A stretch of 64,000 nucleotides of DNA from Actinophytocola sp044466355 (GTDB lineage Bacteria; Actinomycetota; Actinomycetes; Mycobacteriales; Pseudonocardiaceae), in contig NZ_JBITMQ010000002.1 in NCBI RefSeq assembly GCF_044466355.1, positions 1 to 64,000 on the forward strand. Direction: 5' to 3'. The first letter of the stretch is position 1; each line of letters opens with the position of its first letter. Position numbers and translations under genes: made by a program. Shown piece by piece: positions 8,672 through 16,367 of this stretch. The notes beneath the pieces are model-generated. The model ran no database searches. It had not been told where the DNA came from and saw only the letters and a list, made by a program, of their open reading frames with translations.

Positions 8672-9292
8672 ATGGCAAGCAAGACAACCGCGCGGATCGT
8701 GGTCGCGGCGGCGCTGGTCGGCGCCGCCGCGTACTTCGCTCCCGAAGCTCTGGACGAGGTCGGCGATTTCCTCGGCGACGCGGTGGGCGCGAACGACGCG
8801 GTCACTCTCGGCGAAGGAGAGACCGCATTGCTGGTCGCCGCGAACGCGAAGGCCAAGCTGGTCAATTGTGCTCCGGGAACGATCGTCGCCGAGAAGTCGT
8901 GCGACGGGCTCCGCATACTCGTGGTCGACGCGGCCCGCATGCCGTTCATTGCCAGGAACACCAAACTGGCCTGGGAATCGGGGTTGCCGGCAGTGCTCAC
9001 GATGGATCGGAGCAAGCAGAACGAGAACCGCGACGCGGCCTGTCCGAGGAGTTTCCCCAGGCCGCACGGCGGACAATGTGACGAGTACCCGATGGCAAGC
9101 ACCTCGGAAGGGGGTATGAAGGTCAGGACGGAGGAAGTGCCACCGCGCGAGAACCGGTGCCAGGGTGGTTCCTACGTCCGCCAGTACCCGCCCGACGGGC
9201 GGCGCTTCCTGGTCGTGATCAGTCACCCGGACCTGGTCGCGGCCGCTCCGTACGCAGGCGTCGACGTCGCCGTCGAACCGGACTGCGGCTAG
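8672..9292 (+). CDS. Exported NucA/NucB-type deoxyribonuclease domain protein
   Basis: 206 aa; ATG after a GGGGG-containing ribosome site. Residues 8-22 form a hydrophobic N-terminal signal or anchor. The C-terminal third carries the NucA/NucB landmark CDEYPMAST at residues 136-144, followed by EGG and then REN-RCQGG at 159-166, where NucB-family proteins place catalytic and structural residues. Several Cys (66, 77, 124, 136, 163, 205) suggest disulfides outside the cell. NucB of Bacillus is a secreted DNase that degrades extracellular DNA. Residues 30-115 are not recognised and could be a targeting region. The next gene follows after 8 bases and is a DUF6461 protein, so an effector/immunity arrangement is possible but unproven. 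Confidence 0.8.
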   Translation: MASKTTARIVVAAALVGAAAYFAPEALDEVGDFLGDAVGANDAVTLGEGETALLVAANAKAKLVNCAPGTIVAEKSCDGLRILVVDAARMPFIARNTKLAWESGLPAVLTMDRSKQNENRDAACPRSFPRPHGGQCDEYPMASTSEGGMKVRTEEVPPRENRCQGGSYVRQYPPDGRRFLVVISHPDLVAAAPYAGVDVAVEPDCG

Positions 9293-9300
9293 GGGGCAAC

Positions 9301-9912
9301 GTGTCAGTCGATGCGCTGGTCGGCAAGTACTCCTGGGTCAATCAGATCGAGGGGTGGACGGTGTCGGTCATGCGCGCACGCCCCACCGACGAACTGGTGC
9401 GGGTCTACGGCCGAGGCCAGGAGGTCCCGCTGGGCGACCTCCCCTTCGCGCACATGGATCGCCATCGGAGCCCCGACACCAGCGCCGTCGAGCTGTTCAC
9501 GCAGGTCGCGCAGTTCGGTGGGCACACGGTCACGCTCGAGCACAACGGGTGGAGCGGCGCCTTCCCGGAAATCGCCCGGCGCTGCTCGGCCGACGGCGGG
9601 TGGTTCTACAGCGTCTACTGGAACATCCACGCCGCCGGGATGGTCACTCAGGCCATCGACGCTCGCGTCACCGCCCAGTTCGAACCGCTCTACCCCATGG
9701 CTCCGGACGTGCAGCCGGGGGAGCGGCGGCCGGACTGGGCGATCGGCCCGCAGGTCGCGCTGGGACTCGCGCGCCAGGTGTGCATGGCTCAGCTGGAACA
9801 GCAGACAGGCGTGGAGGTGCGCAAGGAGTGGCTCGTCGAGCCGCTGCCCACCTTCCTGATGCCGGAGCCTTACGGCCTTTACACGGACGTCGACGGCGCT
9901 GACCGGGCCTGA
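9301..9912 (+). CDS. DUF6461-like protein, possible immunity partner of the DNase
   Basis: 203 aa from GTG 9301, preceded by AGGGGG with a 4-base gap. The sequence begins YSWVNQIEGWTVSVMRARPTDELVRVYGRG, shown here by its landmarks YSWV, EGWTVSVMR and RPTDELVRVYG, and contains HTVTLEHNGWSGAFPEIARR and WNIHAAGMVTQAIDARV. This pattern fits DUF6461, a soluble actinobacterial family of unknown function. There is no signal peptide or membrane segment, so it stays in the cytoplasm. Its tight linkage to an exported DNase is the reason for proposing an immunity role, which is inference only. Confidence 0.75.
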   Translation: MSVDALVGKYSWVNQIEGWTVSVMRARPTDELVRVYGRGQEVPLGDLPFAHMDRHRSPDTSAVELFTQVAQFGGHTVTLEHNGWSGAFPEIARRCSADGGWFYSVYWNIHAAGMVTQAIDARVTAQFEPLYPMAPDVQPGERRPDWAIGPQVALGLARQVCMAQLEQQTGVEVRKEWLVEPLPTFLMPEPYGLYTDVDGADRA

Positions 9913-9948
9913 ACCACACGGACGACGCACCCTCCGCCACTCCTCTCA

Positions 9949-9965
9949 TTACTATCAAATAGTAA
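9949..9965. promoter_or_regulatory. 17-bp palindrome TTACTAT-CAA-ATAGTAA
   Basis: Perfect inverted repeat with 7-base arms and a 3-base centre, in the AT-rich part of the 246-base gap between the DUF6461 gene and the first mannosyltransferase. It immediately abuts the repeated element starting at 9963 and could be an operator for it. Confidence 0.5.
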
Positions 9966-10067
9966 CTATATAGATGTCCCATATTTGGCGCGGCGGCGAC
10001 GCAGGGGCGTGGGGAGGCTCCCGCGCCTCCAAAGACGCCAACGAGAGGGGAGAGGAACCAAGATCAC
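9963..10067 (+). repeat. Dispersed ~105-bp intergenic element, copy A
   Basis: Starts with TAACTATATAGATGTCCC and an AT-rich run, then GGCG, a GC-rich middle with a hairpin (GGAGGC 10013-10018 pairing with GCCTCC 10025-10030), then CCAAAGACGCCA and a purine-rich GAGAGGGGAGAGG, ending ACCAAGATCAC. Copies B (21013) and C (21290) share the same order of blocks at nearly the same spacing. In copy C the end reads ACCATGATCAC, so copy A looks like a promoter-leader-ribosome-site unit that has lost its ATG. The remainder of the gap to 10158 shows nothing recognisable. Confidence 0.55.
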
Positions 10068-10158
10068 TACCCCTGGTGTCGTACCCGGCACGCCTTGTCG
10101 GGGGAAAGGCCACCGTTCCTACGAACGGACCAACCGGCCTGTGTAATCTCAGACCGCC

Positions 10159-11715
10159 ATGTCAACCACCACCGACGCCCACGGGGTGCCCCCCGCAGTG
10201 AGCACCGTAGAAGACGCGACCCCAGTGCCGGTACCGGTTCGGCGCGCGCCCGCGCTCCCGGTGCGCACCATCGCGCTCGGCACCATCGGCAGCCTGCTGA
10301 TCCTCGTGAGCGCCCTCGGCGCGGGCGCGATCCTCGCGCAGGACCCGATGATCGGCCGCGGCCCGCTGTCGTGGATCCGCTACGGCCACGGCCGCATCCT
10401 CGCCACACTCGTCCTCTACACCGGTTTCGCGCTGGTGGTGTGGGCGTGGGTGCTGCTCGGCAGGCACGTGCTCGCCGGCCGGGTCGGTGCGCGGCCGGTG
10501 CTGATCGCCACGGTGTGCTGGACCATCCCGATGTTGTTCTCGCCGCCGGTGTTCTCCCGCGACGCGTACCTCTACATCGCGTACGGCACGCTGCCGCTGC
10601 ACGGCTACGACCCCTACTCGGTGGGGCCCGGCATCCTCGACGTCGACCCGGTGGTGGACAACGTCGACTCGTTCTGGCAGGCCACTCCGGCGCCGTACGG
10701 GCCGTTGTTCATCCTGCTCGCCAAGGGCGTCATCTCGATCACCGGCACGAACATGATCGCCGGTGTCGTCCTGATGAAGCTGGGGCTCGTGGTCGGTGTG
10801 GCGCTGATGGTGGTGGCCATGCCGGGGCTGGTGCGGCACCTGGGCGGCAGGCTGCCCGTCGCGCTGTGGCTCGCGGTCGCCGGGCCGATGACCGTGGTGC
10901 ACCTGGTCGGCGGGCCGCACAACGACGTCCTCATGGTCGGTCTGCTCGCCGTGGGCACGGTGATGGTGCTCGACCGGAAACACGTGCTGGGCATGGTCGT
11001 GGTCACGCTCGCCGTCGCGGTGAAGGCGACCGCGGGCGTGGCGTTGCCGTTCCTGGTGTGGGTGTGGGCCGGGCACCTGGAGTCCACGCGCTGGCGCAAC
11101 TTCGCTCGCGCGTGTGCCGCGTCGGTCGGCATCTTCGTCGTGACGTTCGCGGCCGCCACCGTCGTGTCCGGCGTCAACCTGGGCTGGATCACCGCGCTCG
11201 ACGCGCCGACCGCGATCGTGAACTGGCTGTCCATCCCGACCGGTGCGGGGGAGATCCTGCACGGTCTGGTCGGCGTGTTCGTGGACGCGCCGAAGGTCTG
11301 GTTCGTCAGCTTCATGCGGGTCGTCGGCGGCATCGTGCTGGTGTGGATCCTGGTCCGCCAGTGGTGGCTGGCGCGCGACGGCGGTCCGGACGCCATCCGG
11401 CGGGCCGCGATCGCGTTGTTCGCGTTCGCTGTCCTGTCGCCCGCGACGCTGCCGTGGTACCTGGTGTGGGGTTTCGTGCTGGCGGCCGCGTTGCGCTGGG
11501 AGCGTCGTCAGCTCGCCGTGCTGGTCGCGTTCAACGTGTTCTACGTGCTGACCTACAGCCCGGCGGGCGACGACCTGCTGTACGACTGGCTGTTCATGGC
11601 GTTGGCCGCCGGGATCTCCATCCTGGCCGGGATGTCGCTGTTGCGTCGTGATCCGCTGAACCTCTTCCCCGCTCGCGAGCCGTTCCTGCCGCGCGGGGCG
11701 AGCGTTGAGCGCTGA
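10159..11715 (+). CDS. Polyprenol-phosphate-mannose-dependent alpha-1,6-mannosyltransferase, MptB-like (copy 1)
   Basis: 518 aa GT-C fold membrane enzyme with about 12-13 hydrophobic helices. The extracytoplasmic loop FSRDAYLYIAYGTLPLHG followed by YDPYSVGPG and TPAPYGPLFILLAKG matches the MptA/MptB family, where an acidic residue in the first loop (here the Asp of SRDAY) is catalytic. VHLVGGPHNDVLMVGLLA is another family landmark. The family extends the alpha-1,6-mannan core of lipomannan using decaprenyl-phospho-mannose. It is followed by a paralogue overlapping by 11 bases. Confidence 0.92.
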   Translation: MSTTTDAHGVPPAVSTVEDATPVPVPVRRAPALPVRTIALGTIGSLLILVSALGAGAILAQDPMIGRGPLSWIRYGHGRILATLVLYTGFALVVWAWVLLGRHVLAGRVGARPVLIATVCWTIPMLFSPPVFSRDAYLYIAYGTLPLHGYDPYSVGPGILDVDPVVDNVDSFWQATPAPYGPLFILLAKGVISITGTNMIAGVVLMKLGLVVGVALMVVAMPGLVRHLGGRLPVALWLAVAGPMTVVHLVGGPHNDVLMVGLLAVGTVMVLDRKHVLGMVVVTLAVAVKATAGVALPFLVWVWAGHLESTRWRNFARACAASVGIFVVTFAAATVVSGVNLGWITALDAPTAIVNWLSIPTGAGEILHGLVGVFVDAPKVWFVSFMRVVGGIVLVWILVRQWWLARDGGPDAIRRAAIALFAFAVLSPATLPWYLVWGFVLAAALRWERRQLAVLVAFNVFYVLTYSPAGDDLLYDWLFMALAAGISILAGMSLLRRDPLNLFPAREPFLPRGASVER

Positions 11716-13168
11716 CACGGCCGACAAGTCGGCCGGCCCGGTAGCCGACGCCCCGGTCCATCCGAGGGGCCCGATCGTGCTCGGCACGGTCGGCAGTGTG
11801 GTGTTGCTCCTCGCGAGCTTCGCGTCGGCGGCGGGTTCGGTGCGGTACCCGTTCCTTGGCGGGTCGCTTGACTGGCTGAACTACGGGCACGGTCACATGC
11901 TGGCCGAACTGGTCACGTATCTCGGGTACGGGCTGCTGGTGTGGGCGTGGATCCGGCTGGGTCGTCTGGTGCTTGCCGATCGGGTGCGGACGAGGTCGGT
12001 GCTGGTCGCAGCCGCGTGCTGGACCGTGCCGATGCTGTTCGCGCCCGCGCTGTTCACCCGTGACGTGTTCTCCTACCTCGCGCAGGGGGCGGTGGCGCTG
12101 GCGGGTCACGACCCGTTCGCGGTGTCGCCGACCGTGCTGGGCCACGGGTCGGAGCTGCTCGACAACGTCCACCCGTTCTGGCAGGGCACGCCCGCGCCGT
12201 ACGGGCCGCTGTTCATCCTGCTGGCCAAGGGCACGGTGTGGCTGGTCGGTTCGCACGTGTACGCGGGCATTCTCGTGACGCGGCTGCTCGAGGTGGCGGG
12301 GCTCGCGTTGCTGGTGTGGGCGCTGCCCGGTCTCGTGCGGCACCTCGGTGGGAAGCTGCCGGTGGCCGCGTGGTTGCTGCTCGCGGGTCCGCTGATGGTG
12401 GTCCACCTGGTCGGCGGGCCGCACAACGACCTGTTGATGATCGGGTTCCTCGCGGCGGGCACGCTGCTGGTGCTGGACCGCAGGCACGTGCTGGGCATCG
12501 CCGTGGTGACGTTGGGTGTGGCGGTGAAGGCGAGTGCCGGGATCGCGTTGCCGTTCCTGGTGTGGGTGTGGGCCGCGCGCCTGGAGTCGACGCGGTGGCG
12601 GAACTTCGTGCGTGCCACGGCGTGTTCGCTCGCGGTGTTCGTGGCGGTGTTCGCGGTCGTGTCGCTGGCGACGTGGGTGGATCTGGGCTGGTTGACGCAG
12701 GTGAACGCGTCGTCGCGGCTGGTGAACTGGTTGTCGCCGCCGACCGCGCTGGGTGAGCTGGTGCACGGGCTGGTCGGGATCTTCGTGGACGTGTCGCGGG
12801 ATCCGTTCGTCACCGTGACGCGGTTGCTCGGGCTGGCGGCGCTGGTCGTGCTGGTGGTACGGCAGTGGTGGCTTGCCCGGGACGGCGGGGTTGACGCGGT
12901 GCGGCGGGCGGCGGTCGCGTTGCTGCTGGTGGCGGTGCTGTCGGCGACGTTGTTGCCGTGGTATCTGACGTGGGCGCTCGCGCTGGGTGCCGCGGTGCCG
13001 TGGCGGCCGAGGTGGCTGGCGGTGGCGGCGGGCGTGTCGGTGTTCATGGTGGCGCCGTACTCGGCGGCGGGGGAGCAGCTGCTGTACGAGTGGCCGCTGA
13101 TGGCCGCTGCCGTCGCGTTGTCGGCGTGGGCGGGTTACTCGCTCGTGCGGCCGCCGGTGCGCGCGTAG
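11705..13168 (+). CDS. Polyprenol-phosphate-mannose-dependent mannosyltransferase, MptB-like (copy 2)
   Basis: 487 aa; TTG start at 11705 inside the stop region of copy 1, so translation is coupled. The same landmarks occur as in copy 1: LFTRDVFSYLAQGAVALAGHDPF, TPAPYGPLFILLAKG (identical) and VHLVGGPHNDLLMIGF, quoted in short blocks. WVWAARLESTRWRNFVRA parallels WVWAGHLESTRWRNFARA of copy 1, so the pair arose by tandem duplication. The two may act on different steps of an alpha-mannan or on different acceptors. Confidence 0.92.
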   Translation: MSADTADKSAGPVADAPVHPRGPIVLGTVGSVVLLLASFASAAGSVRYPFLGGSLDWLNYGHGHMLAELVTYLGYGLLVWAWIRLGRLVLADRVRTRSVLVAAACWTVPMLFAPALFTRDVFSYLAQGAVALAGHDPFAVSPTVLGHGSELLDNVHPFWQGTPAPYGPLFILLAKGTVWLVGSHVYAGILVTRLLEVAGLALLVWALPGLVRHLGGKLPVAAWLLLAGPLMVVHLVGGPHNDLLMIGFLAAGTLLVLDRRHVLGIAVVTLGVAVKASAGIALPFLVWVWAARLESTRWRNFVRATACSLAVFVAVFAVVSLATWVDLGWLTQVNASSRLVNWLSPPTALGELVHGLVGIFVDVSRDPFVTVTRLLGLAALVVLVVRQWWLARDGGVDAVRRAAVALLLVAVLSATLLPWYLTWALALGAAVPWRPRWLAVAAGVSVFMVAPYSAAGEQLLYEWPLMAAAVALSAWAGYSLVRPPVRA

Positions 13169-13177
13169 CGGTCCACG

Positions 13178-13393
13178 TCAGACGGGCACGTGGAACGCGT
13201 GGTCCCAGCCGGGGTCTTCGTCGCAGACGGGGCACGGCAGTTCGACGACGACGCCGGGTGCCTTGTCCGCGAAGACCGCGCCGGAGCCGGGCAGGATCAT
13301 GGGGCGCACGTCGCCGTGTTCGGCGCGGTACTGGGTGATCTGCCTGCAGCCATGGCACACCGTTCTGGGCGGTGTCGCGGCGCTGTCCATCAT
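13178..13393 (-). CDS. Small zinc-ribbon-like protein
   Basis: 71 aa from ATG 13393 (a second ATG follows directly). Two Cys pairs, CHGC at 13-16 and CPVC at 54-57, are spaced as in a zinc ribbon. The rest is hydrophilic with ADKAPGVVVELPCPVCDEDPGWDHAF at the end, quoted in part. No membrane or secretion signal. Function unknown; the length, Cys pairs and codon use support a real small gene. It ends 9 bases after the end of the convergent mannosyltransferase gene. Confidence 0.6.
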   Translation of the reverse strand: MMDSAATPPRTVCHGCRQITQYRAEHGDVRPMILPGSGAVFADKAPGVVVELPCPVCDEDPGWDHAFHVPV

Positions 13394-13453
13394 CGGGCGA
13401 GCATAGCGAGGGGGAGTGGACGGGAGTCGTCCGCTGCTGGGGCGTGTCATCGC

Positions 13454-13504
13454 TTGACATGCAGCCATCTGGCTGCCTAATTTAGGCAGCCAGATGGCTG
13501 CATG
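13454..13504 (+). promoter_or_regulatory. Promoter with a 47-bp palindromic double operator
   Basis: TTGACA at 13454-13459 is a consensus -35; TAATTT at 13478-13483 lies 18 bases later as a -10. A perfect 47-base palindrome (23-base arms, centre 13481) spans 13458-13504. Each half is itself a palindrome, GCAGCCA-TC-TGGCTGC at 13461-13476 and GCAGCCA-GA-TGGCTGC at 13486-13501, with centres 25 bases apart. One site fills the -35/-10 spacer and the other covers the likely transcription start, so a repressor, most simply the ArsR-type protein encoded directly downstream, would block its own promoter. Confidence 0.85.
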
Positions 13505-13520
13505 TTGAATGGGATCGTGG

Positions 13521-14297
13521 ATGGACCTGGTTTTCAAGGCGCTGGCCGATCCGAGCCGCCGCGCGTTGCTCGACCGGCTGAACGACCAGAACGGCCAAAC
13601 GCTGCGTGAGCTGTGCGCGGGGCTGGACATGGCGCGCCAGTCGGTCAGCAAGCACCTCGCCGTGCTCGAGGCCGCGAACCTCGTCAGCACGGTGTGGCGC
13701 GGCAGGGAGAAGCTGCACTACGTCAACGCGGAACCGATCAACGCCATCGCCGACCGCTGGATCACCCAGTACGACCGTCGGCGGGTGCGCGCACTCGCCG
13801 ACCTCAAGACCGTGTTGGAGCAACCCGTGAGCACACCCGAGTTCGTCTACACCACCTACATCAACACCACACCGGAGCGCCTGTGGCAGGCGCTCACCGA
13901 CCCCGCGTTCACCAAGCGGTACTGGGGCGTCGAGTTCGAGACCGACTGGGTCAAGGGGTCCCGGATGACGTGGTTCGAGAGCGGGCGCCGGATCGAGGAT
14001 CCGGAGCAGGTGGTGCTCGAGTCGAACCCGTACACCCGACTTGCCTACACCTGGCACACCTACACCCCGGAGTGGGCGGAATCCGTCGGTTTCTCGGCGG
14101 AGGACCGTGCCGCTCTGGCCGCCGAGAGGCGTTCCACGGTGACGTTCACGCTCGATCAGCAGGGCGCGGTGGTCAAGCTGACCGTCGTGCACGAGGGCGG
14201 CGAGCGCACGCTGTCCGGTGTCCGCGAAGGCTGGCCCGCGATCGTCTCCAGCCTGAAGTCGTTGCTGGAGACCGGCGACGTGCTGCCTACGGCCTGA
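13521..14297 (+). CDS. ArsR-family regulator fused to an AHSA1/SRPBCC domain
   Basis: 258 aa from ATG 13521; an ATG at 13509 would add four residues. Residues 1-95 form an ArsR winged helix: MDLVFKALADPSRRALLDRL, then TLRELCAGLDMARQSVSKHLAVLEAANLV with the recognition helix, described by these blocks. From about residue 105 an SRPBCC (AHSA1-like) domain follows, starting FVYTTYINTTPERLWQAL. Such fusions act as ligand-responsive repressors in which the SRPBCC cavity may bind a small hydrophobic molecule. The palindromic double operator just upstream suggests autorepression. The 3' end overlaps the convergent aminotransferase by 11 bases. Confidence 0.9.
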   Translation: MDLVFKALADPSRRALLDRLNDQNGQTLRELCAGLDMARQSVSKHLAVLEAANLVSTVWRGREKLHYVNAEPINAIADRWITQYDRRRVRALADLKTVLEQPVSTPEFVYTTYINTTPERLWQALTDPAFTKRYWGVEFETDWVKGSRMTWFESGRRIEDPEQVVLESNPYTRLAYTWHTYTPEWAESVGFSAEDRAALAAERRSTVTFTLDQQGAVVKLTVVHEGGERTLSGVREGWPAIVSSLKSLLETGDVLPTA

Positions 14298-15543
14298 GTG
14301 CGCGGGCCGCGGTCACCACCTTGTCCACCTGGTCGGGTGTGGTCACGATGCTCGGCCCGAACCGCAGGTACTGCTGCGCGTAGGGCGTGACGCTGGCGAC
14401 GACCCCGGCCTCGCGCAGCGCCACCACCGCGGTGAAGGCGTCCATGCCGTCCACCTCGCAGCACACGATGCCGGCGGACATGTCCGGGTCGTCCGGCGTG
14501 ATCAGCGTGATCGAGGGGATCTTCGCCAGGCCCTCCTTGAGGCGGGTCGCCTGTACCGTGATGCGCTCGGCGATCCGGCCGCGGCCGATCCGCTCGTGCA
14601 GTTCGAACGCCTCCCGCAGCGCCCAGCGGTGCTCGAACGAGTGGTAGCCGCCGGGTGTGAACCGGGCGCCGGGGGAGGAGCCCTCGGAGAACGTCGGGAT
14701 GACCGGGTCGAGCGCGTCCCACGCCCGGCCCCACAGCACACCGGTGCCCCTCGGCCCGAACAGCCACTTGTGGGTGCCGGAGGACAGGAAGTCGCAGCCG
14801 AGGTCCGCGACGGCGATGTCGACGGCACCGAACCCGTGCACCCCGTCGACGCACAGCAGGGCCCGGTCCTCCGGTGCCCGCCCGGTGTTGACGTCGGCGA
14901 GCATCGCGGCGATGGCGGGCACGGGAAGCCGTACACCGGTACTGGAATGCACCCATGTGATCGCGACGACCCGCGTGTTGGCCGTGATCGCGCTCCGCAG
15001 CCGGGACACGACCTCGTCCGCGTCGGCGGCGCGCGGGTCGTCGTAGAGGGCGACCTCGCGGACGGTCGCGCCGGTGCGGCGGGCCATCAGGTCGAGCGCG
15101 GCGTGGTGGGCGACGAAGTCGTGGGTGCTGGTGACGACGTCCTGGCCGGCGCGCAGCCGCATGCCGGAGTACAGGACACCCAGTCCCATGGTGGTGCTGT
15201 CGGTGAACGCGACCTGGTCCGGGGTGCCGCCGAGGTAGACCGCCGCGGTCTTGCGGAGCTCCGCCTCGGCGGTGCCGTGGCTGTGCAGGTAGGCCTCGGT
15301 GTCGGCGTCGAGCCCCGCGCGGTGCCGCTCGATCGCGTCGGCCACCGGTTTCGGGTGCGCGGCGAGGACGAACGCGGCGGTGTGGACCAGGTCGGGGTCG
15401 AGGGGGAACAGGGCGCGGACGTCGTCCCAGTCCGCCGGGTCGAAGCGGGCGGGCGCGGGTGGTGCCGGGTCGGTGGTCGTGCAGGCCACGAGTCCGGTGA
15501 CGAGCCCGGCGGTGAGGATGGTGCGACGCCCCAGTTCGTCCAT
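14287..15543 (-). CDS. Class V aminotransferase-fold PLP enzyme with Tat/lipoprotein signal
   Basis: 418 aa. The N-terminus has a twin-arginine pair (Arg6-Arg7, LGRRTIL), a hydrophobic core, and LVAC with Cys21 as a lipobox, so it appears to be a Tat-exported lipoprotein. The body is a class V aminotransferase/isopenicillin-N-epimerase-like fold: HTAAFVLAAHPKPV, VDGVHGFGAVDI with the PLP-ring Asp233, and SSGTHKWLFGPRGTG with the Schiff-base Lys259. Exported PLP enzymes of this type may act as epimerases, desulfurases or lyases; the substrate is not evident. It is not in an obvious operon. Confidence 0.88.
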   Translation of the reverse strand: MDELGRRTILTAGLVTGLVACTTTDPAPPAPARFDPADWDDVRALFPLDPDLVHTAAFVLAAHPKPVADAIERHRAGLDADTEAYLHSHGTAEAELRKTAAVYLGGTPDQVAFTDSTTMGLGVLYSGMRLRAGQDVVTSTHDFVAHHAALDLMARRTGATVREVALYDDPRAADADEVVSRLRSAITANTRVVAITWVHSSTGVRLPVPAIAAMLADVNTGRAPEDRALLCVDGVHGFGAVDIAVADLGCDFLSSGTHKWLFGPRGTGVLWGRAWDALDPVIPTFSEGSSPGARFTPGGYHSFEHRWALREAFELHERIGRGRIAERITVQATRLKEGLAKIPSITLITPDDPDMSAGIVCCEVDGMDAFTAVVALREAGVVASVTPYAQQYLRFGPSIVTTPDQVDKVVTAARALRP

Positions 15544-15611
15544 CGGAGCATGGTATGCGCCGACAGCGAAACTGAGGGCCGTTTCGGGTCGCCTGATTTA
15601 GGTTGTGCCGC

Positions 15612-16310
15612 ATGGAGATCACCGAGCTGCTTCCACGGCTGCACCAGATCGACCTGGAGTTCGGTCAGGCGTACCTGTGGCGCGACGGCGACGAGCTGAC
15701 GCTGGTCGACACCGGGATTCCCGGCAGCGGCCCGGCGATCGCGGCGGCCGTCGAGTCGCTCGGGCTGCCGCGGTCGGCGATCCGGCGGATCGTGATCACG
15801 CACGGCCACGAGGACCACGCCGGTTCGGCCGCGGAGATCCGGGCGTGGGACGGGGCCACGGTGTACGCCCACGCCGCCGACGCGCCGGTCGTCCGAGGGG
15901 AACGGCCGCGTGCGGAGCCGGTGATCACCGATTTCGAACGCCCGTATTGGGAACGGGTGACCGAGTTGGGGATCACCGCCATGACCATCCCACCGTCCTC
16001 AGTGGACGTCGAGCTGACCGGCGGCGAGGACCTGCCCTTCGGGGACGGTGCCCGCGTCCTGCCGATCCCCGGCCACACCCCGGGCAGCATCGCGGTACAC
16101 CTGACCGAACACAACGTCCTGTTCGCGGGCGACACCGTCGCGTGCCTGCCCGAGACCGGCGTGATCCCGGGCGCGTTCAACGTCGACGGCGACGCGATGC
16201 TCGCGTCCTACCGCATGCTGGCCGACCTCGACCCGGACACCGTGTGTGTCGGCCACGGCACCTCGGTGGTCGGCGGTGCGGGCGCCGCCATGCGCGCGGT
16301 CCTCGGCTAG
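15612..16310 (+). CDS. MBL-fold metallo-hydrolase
   Basis: 232 aa from ATG 15612. The metal-binding motif HGHEDH is at residues 64-69, with later ligands in PIPGHTPGS, FAGDTVACLP and CVGHGTSVVGG. ADAPVVRGERPRAEPV lies where glyoxalase-II-like and lactonase-like MBL proteins have their substrate loop. It is a soluble zinc hydrolase of unknown substrate (thioester, lactone or similar). The short upstream gap has no clear ribosome site, so the mRNA may be leaderless. Confidence 0.88.
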   Translation: MEITELLPRLHQIDLEFGQAYLWRDGDELTLVDTGIPGSGPAIAAAVESLGLPRSAIRRIVITHGHEDHAGSAAEIRAWDGATVYAHAADAPVVRGERPRAEPVITDFERPYWERVTELGITAMTIPPSSVDVELTGGEDLPFGDGARVLPIPGHTPGSIAVHLTEHNVLFAGDTVACLPETGVIPGAFNVDGDAMLASYRMLADLDPDTVCVGHGTSVVGGAGAAMRAVLG

Positions 16311-16367
16311 TCTGCGCGGACATGGCTCGGGTCAGGGAGTTCGCCGAACTGCGGCTCCACTGACGCC

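Noticed and set aside
16322..16363. 13-codon ORF between the MBL hydrolase and the LD-carboxypeptidase
   Set aside because: No ribosome site, no conservation argument and likely chance; could be the scar of a lost gene but nothing supports it.
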